A DNA stretch of 64,000 nt from Paenibacillus sp. JJ-223. GTDB taxonomy: Bacteria > Bacillota > Bacilli > Paenibacillales > Paenibacillaceae. Of this stretch, positions 62,003 through 64,000 are shown piece after piece. The position numbers and the translations under genes are program-made. Position 1 is the first letter of the stretch. The number at the start of each line of letters is the position of its first letter. The stretch is from assembly GCF_927798175.1 (NCBI RefSeq), contig NZ_CAKMMP010000019.1, positions 62,001 through 126,000 on the forward strand, read 5' to 3'. The notes beneath the pieces are model-generated. The model made no database searches. It worked only from the letters and a program-made list of their open reading frames with translations, and was not told where the DNA came from.

Positions 62003-63315
62003 CCGGGATTGGAGGGCGGCTGGTTCATGCGATGCTGGCAACTGCGTTGGTTGCCTTATATGTATGGCATGGCGGGAGATCGACTCTTTTTCTGGCTGCG
62101 ATGGCGGTCATCATGTGGGTATATGGACTGCTGCTTCACATGCTTGGGCCACGTCGCATTCGTATTCGCAGGCATCTCCATTCCGACCGGATTGCCGTGG
62201 GGGACGTTGTCAGGGTGCGGGTTGAATTGGCATTCGATTGTCCCATCCCCCTGTTATGGATCGTTGTTTCTGACAATACGCCTGCCGGCATGCATCGAAA
62301 ATGGTTCTTCCCTGGCATGAAAAGACATTTTTCATACGAGTATGAACTAAACGGGCTTCGCAGAGGGGTTCACTCATGGTCCCCCGGACGGCTTTACTGG
62401 GGCGATGCGTTCGGCTGGAACACGGCTTCTTCTGTAACGAAAGGAAGCGAACCGATCGTGGTTACGCCTGCGGTTGGAGACGGGACGGAGATTGAAGCAG
62501 GCAGCGGCTGGGCCGGTTCGGAAGATGGAACGGCGCACGATCCCCATACTACGGATAGCAGCGGTTTCGAGCTCCGCGAGTATCGGGAAGGCGATCCCCT
62601 CAGCCGGATTCATTGGAAAAGCTCGGCCAGAACAGGCAAACTGCATACATTCCTGCCGGAAACTTCGCCATGCGCTTCACTAGCTGTGCTTTTATATGAA
62701 GGAAGGACGGGATATCAGGCCCAAAACCGTGATCAGCACGATCATCCAGGGTTCGAACGGGCGGTGCAAATGGCTGCGCGCCGAATCCACGATGCCGACA
62801 TGGGCCATATCCCGTTAAGGCTGTGGCTGGAGGGGAAGGAGCCCGGCATAGACGATGGTGATCGGCCATTCCCAAGGCACGCGGAGAGCGCTGAAGACAG
62901 TCTGGAATGCGCTTTGTACAGATTGGCCCATGCTCGCCTGGATCGTTCGCCTGCCGGCCCTGACAGGCTGGAAACAAGGATGCTGGAAGACTTGCCTCAA
63001 GGTTCGGACATTGTTGTGTTTGCCGGCAAACCGGACCAAGCTCTTGTCGAATGGATTCATAGGGCGGCCGATGACGGATTTCGCGTGGAGCTGCATCTGA
63101 CCGAGCACATGGCGGGAAACGTTTCTATTGGGCCGAATGAAGGTATCCGGGAAGTGAAACCAGGCCATGCAGACCCGTTAAAAGAAAATGCGAAATCCAC
63201 CGAAACCTGGCTGGAACAGCTTAGGCTGTGCGGCGTTCGTATTGTTGCGGGGCCTGCCGTCAGCGGCAGCTTGTCTTTACCGGGAAAGGCGGTGGTCGTC
63301 GATGTGGGTGCGTGA
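61999..63315 (+). CDS. DUF58 domain protein
   Basis: This 438-residue protein has two N-terminal membrane segments (residues 5-50) and a DUF58 domain, with the signature F-E-L-R-E-Y-R-E-G-D-P-L-S-R-I-H-W-K near residue 195. It is the YeaD-type partner of MoxR. It overlaps MoxR by 4 bases (ATGA), and the TgpA-type gene by 14 bases. The equivalent trio in B. subtilis is yeaC-yeaD-yebA. Confidence 0.9.
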   Translation: MTGIGGRLVHAMLATALVALYVWHGGRSTLFLAAMAVIMWVYGLLLHMLGPRRIRIRRHLHSDRIAVGDVVRVRVELAFDCPIPLLWIVVSDNTPAGMHRKWFFPGMKRHFSYEYELNGLRRGVHSWSPGRLYWGDAFGWNTASSVTKGSEPIVVTPAVGDGTEIEAGSGWAGSEDGTAHDPHTTDSSGFELREYREGDPLSRIHWKSSARTGKLHTFLPETSPCASLAVLLYEGRTGYQAQNRDQHDHPGFERAVQMAARRIHDADMGHIPLRLWLEGKEPGIDDGDRPFPRHAESAEDSLECALYRLAHARLDRSPAGPDRLETRMLEDLPQGSDIVVFAGKPDQALVEWIHRAADDGFRVELHLTEHMAGNVSIGPNEGIREVKPGHADPLKENAKSTETWLEQLRLCGVRIVAGPAVSGSLSLPGKAVVVDVGA

Positions 63316-64000
63316 ACGAAAAAGCTCTGTTCTGTCATCATTCCCGGTTGGGGAGGTCGCTTGGCAAACGACCGGGGCCCGTCCGGAGCTTCCGATGGTC
63401 GCCTCGATCCCCTGGGCGTTCAGGCTGCCGATATCCGCTCTGGTGCTGATCCTTTCCATGGAGTGGATTCATCCGGTCACGTCCTCCGGACAGGAGGGGA
63501 GCGAGCGTTTTTTGAGCGTCATGTTCGGCATGTCGGCCGTGCTTCTCATGATGGGTTTGCTGCGTACGAGCTTGATGACGAGCATCGTGCTGCGAATCCC
63601 GGTTGTGGTGGTCTCGTTATCCCTGATGTATGGAGGGAATCACCCTGCAGAATGGGCATGGTCATATCCGGCAACGCTGAATGCGGATTTGGGCGCATGG
63701 ATGGGAAGCGGCCGATTTAGCGCGATGAGCACGGAAACGAAAGGTTTGCTCATGCTCTGTGGATGGAGCATGCTGCTGGCTTCCGTGCAGTATCTCGTTT
63801 TGATGCGACGCAGCGTCATGCTGTTTGGCATGGGCACGATGCTGTTTTTGCTATTGCTCGAAGCATTGGTGGGGTTCGATGCCTTTGGTTCCATCGTGCG
63901 GTCCGTCTTATGGTTGTTGAGCATTCAAGGTTTGCTGCAATTTTTGCGCATTACCGGCGGAGGGGGGACATACCGCCGGCGGGCCAGAACATACGGTGCA
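63302..64000 (+). CDS. TgpA/YebA-type transglutaminase-like membrane protein (3' end outside window)
   Basis: An open frame from ATG at 63302 runs to the window end without stop, 233 codons. It starts M-W-V-R-E-R-K and has several transmembrane segments (about 40-57, 72-90, 96-112, 163-180, 186-203), matching the N-terminal membrane part of TgpA-like proteins. The catalytic transglutaminase domain lies beyond the window. It overlaps the DUF58 gene by 14 bases. The family call rests mainly on position in a MoxR-DUF58 operon and on the membrane plan. Confidence 0.75.
   Translation, partial: MWVRERKSSVLSSFPVGEVAWQTTGARPELPMVASIPWAFRLPISALVLILSMEWIHPVTSSGQEGSERFLSVMFGMSAVLLMMGLLRTSLMTSIVLRIPVVVVSLSLMYGGNHPAEWAWSYPATLNADLGAWMGSGRFSAMSTETKGLLMLCGWSMLLASVQYLVLMRRSVMLFGMGTMLFLLLLEALVGFDAFGSIVRSVLWLLSIQGLLQFLRITGGGGTYRRRARTYGA

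Overview
The window looks like chromosomal DNA of an endospore-forming Firmicute, most probably a Paenibacillus. This is an inference from two GerA/GerB/GerC germinant-receptor operons, a YesM/YesN-type two-component system beside a sugar ABC transporter, Bacillus-type LipL, FolE, GsaB-type HemL and YneF homologues, strong AGGAGG ribosome binding sites, GTG and TTG starts, and roughly balanced base composition. No rRNA, tRNA, phage, insertion-sequence transposase or CRISPR array was seen.

Layout. 1-5.2 kb: the end of an epoxyqueuosine reductase fused to an O6-alkylguanine methyltransferase, an HD-GYP protein, a YneF-like protein, folE, a LipL-type octanoyl transferase and a small protein. 5.2-8.5 kb (minus): a lipoprotein, a superoxide dismutase with an extra N-terminal domain, and a membrane-anchored hydrolase. 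8.9-12.1 kb: an IclR-family regulator, then a TPP riboswitch with its terminator and thiC. 12.2-15.6 kb (minus): a racemase-like protein, a small ORF and a YobU/YobV-like pair. 15.6-19.0 kb: a VanR-VanS-VanY-VanZ cluster. 19.4-20.4 kb: short repeats and two unrecognised genes. 20.5-23.4 kb: aconitase (minus). 23.6-30.3 kb: an amidase, ddl, uvsE, an inositol phosphatase and an SGNH hydrolase. 30.5-39.0 kb: a YesMN two-component system, sugar ABC transporter, rhamnogalacturonan-acetylesterase-like enzyme and ASRT-family protein, with a perfect cre site. 39.0-42.8 kb: germinant receptor operon 1 (B-A-C). 43.2-45.7 kb: a divergent DMT exporter and MocR regulator with a clear operator. 45.8-51.9 kb: hemL, an LCP protein, an ABC-2 exporter and bcp. 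52.0-57.3 kb: germinant receptor operon 2 (A-C-D-B-B). 57.4-64 kb: an MFS transporter, DedA, a polysaccharide deacetylase, and moxR-DUF58-TgpA, cut by the window end.

Most notable non-coding signals. First, two copies of a structured element of about 230 bp (24657-24886 plus, 42945-43173 minus) share a nearly identical core, while their terminal helices differ in sequence but keep pairing. Second, the same 7-3-7 palindrome (GTTTCAT-N3-ATGAAAC) lies just downstream of good sigma-A promoters of both the IclR-family gene and aconitase, suggesting an unrecognised regulatory link. Third, three copies of a short repeat unit lie at 19384-19520.

How the genes work together. The 30.5-39 kb block reads as sense, import and process for a pectin-type polysaccharide under catabolite control. 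The VanRSYZ block, ddl, the LCP protein, the deacetylase and the amidase-like protein all concern the cell envelope. The two Ger operons concern spore germination.
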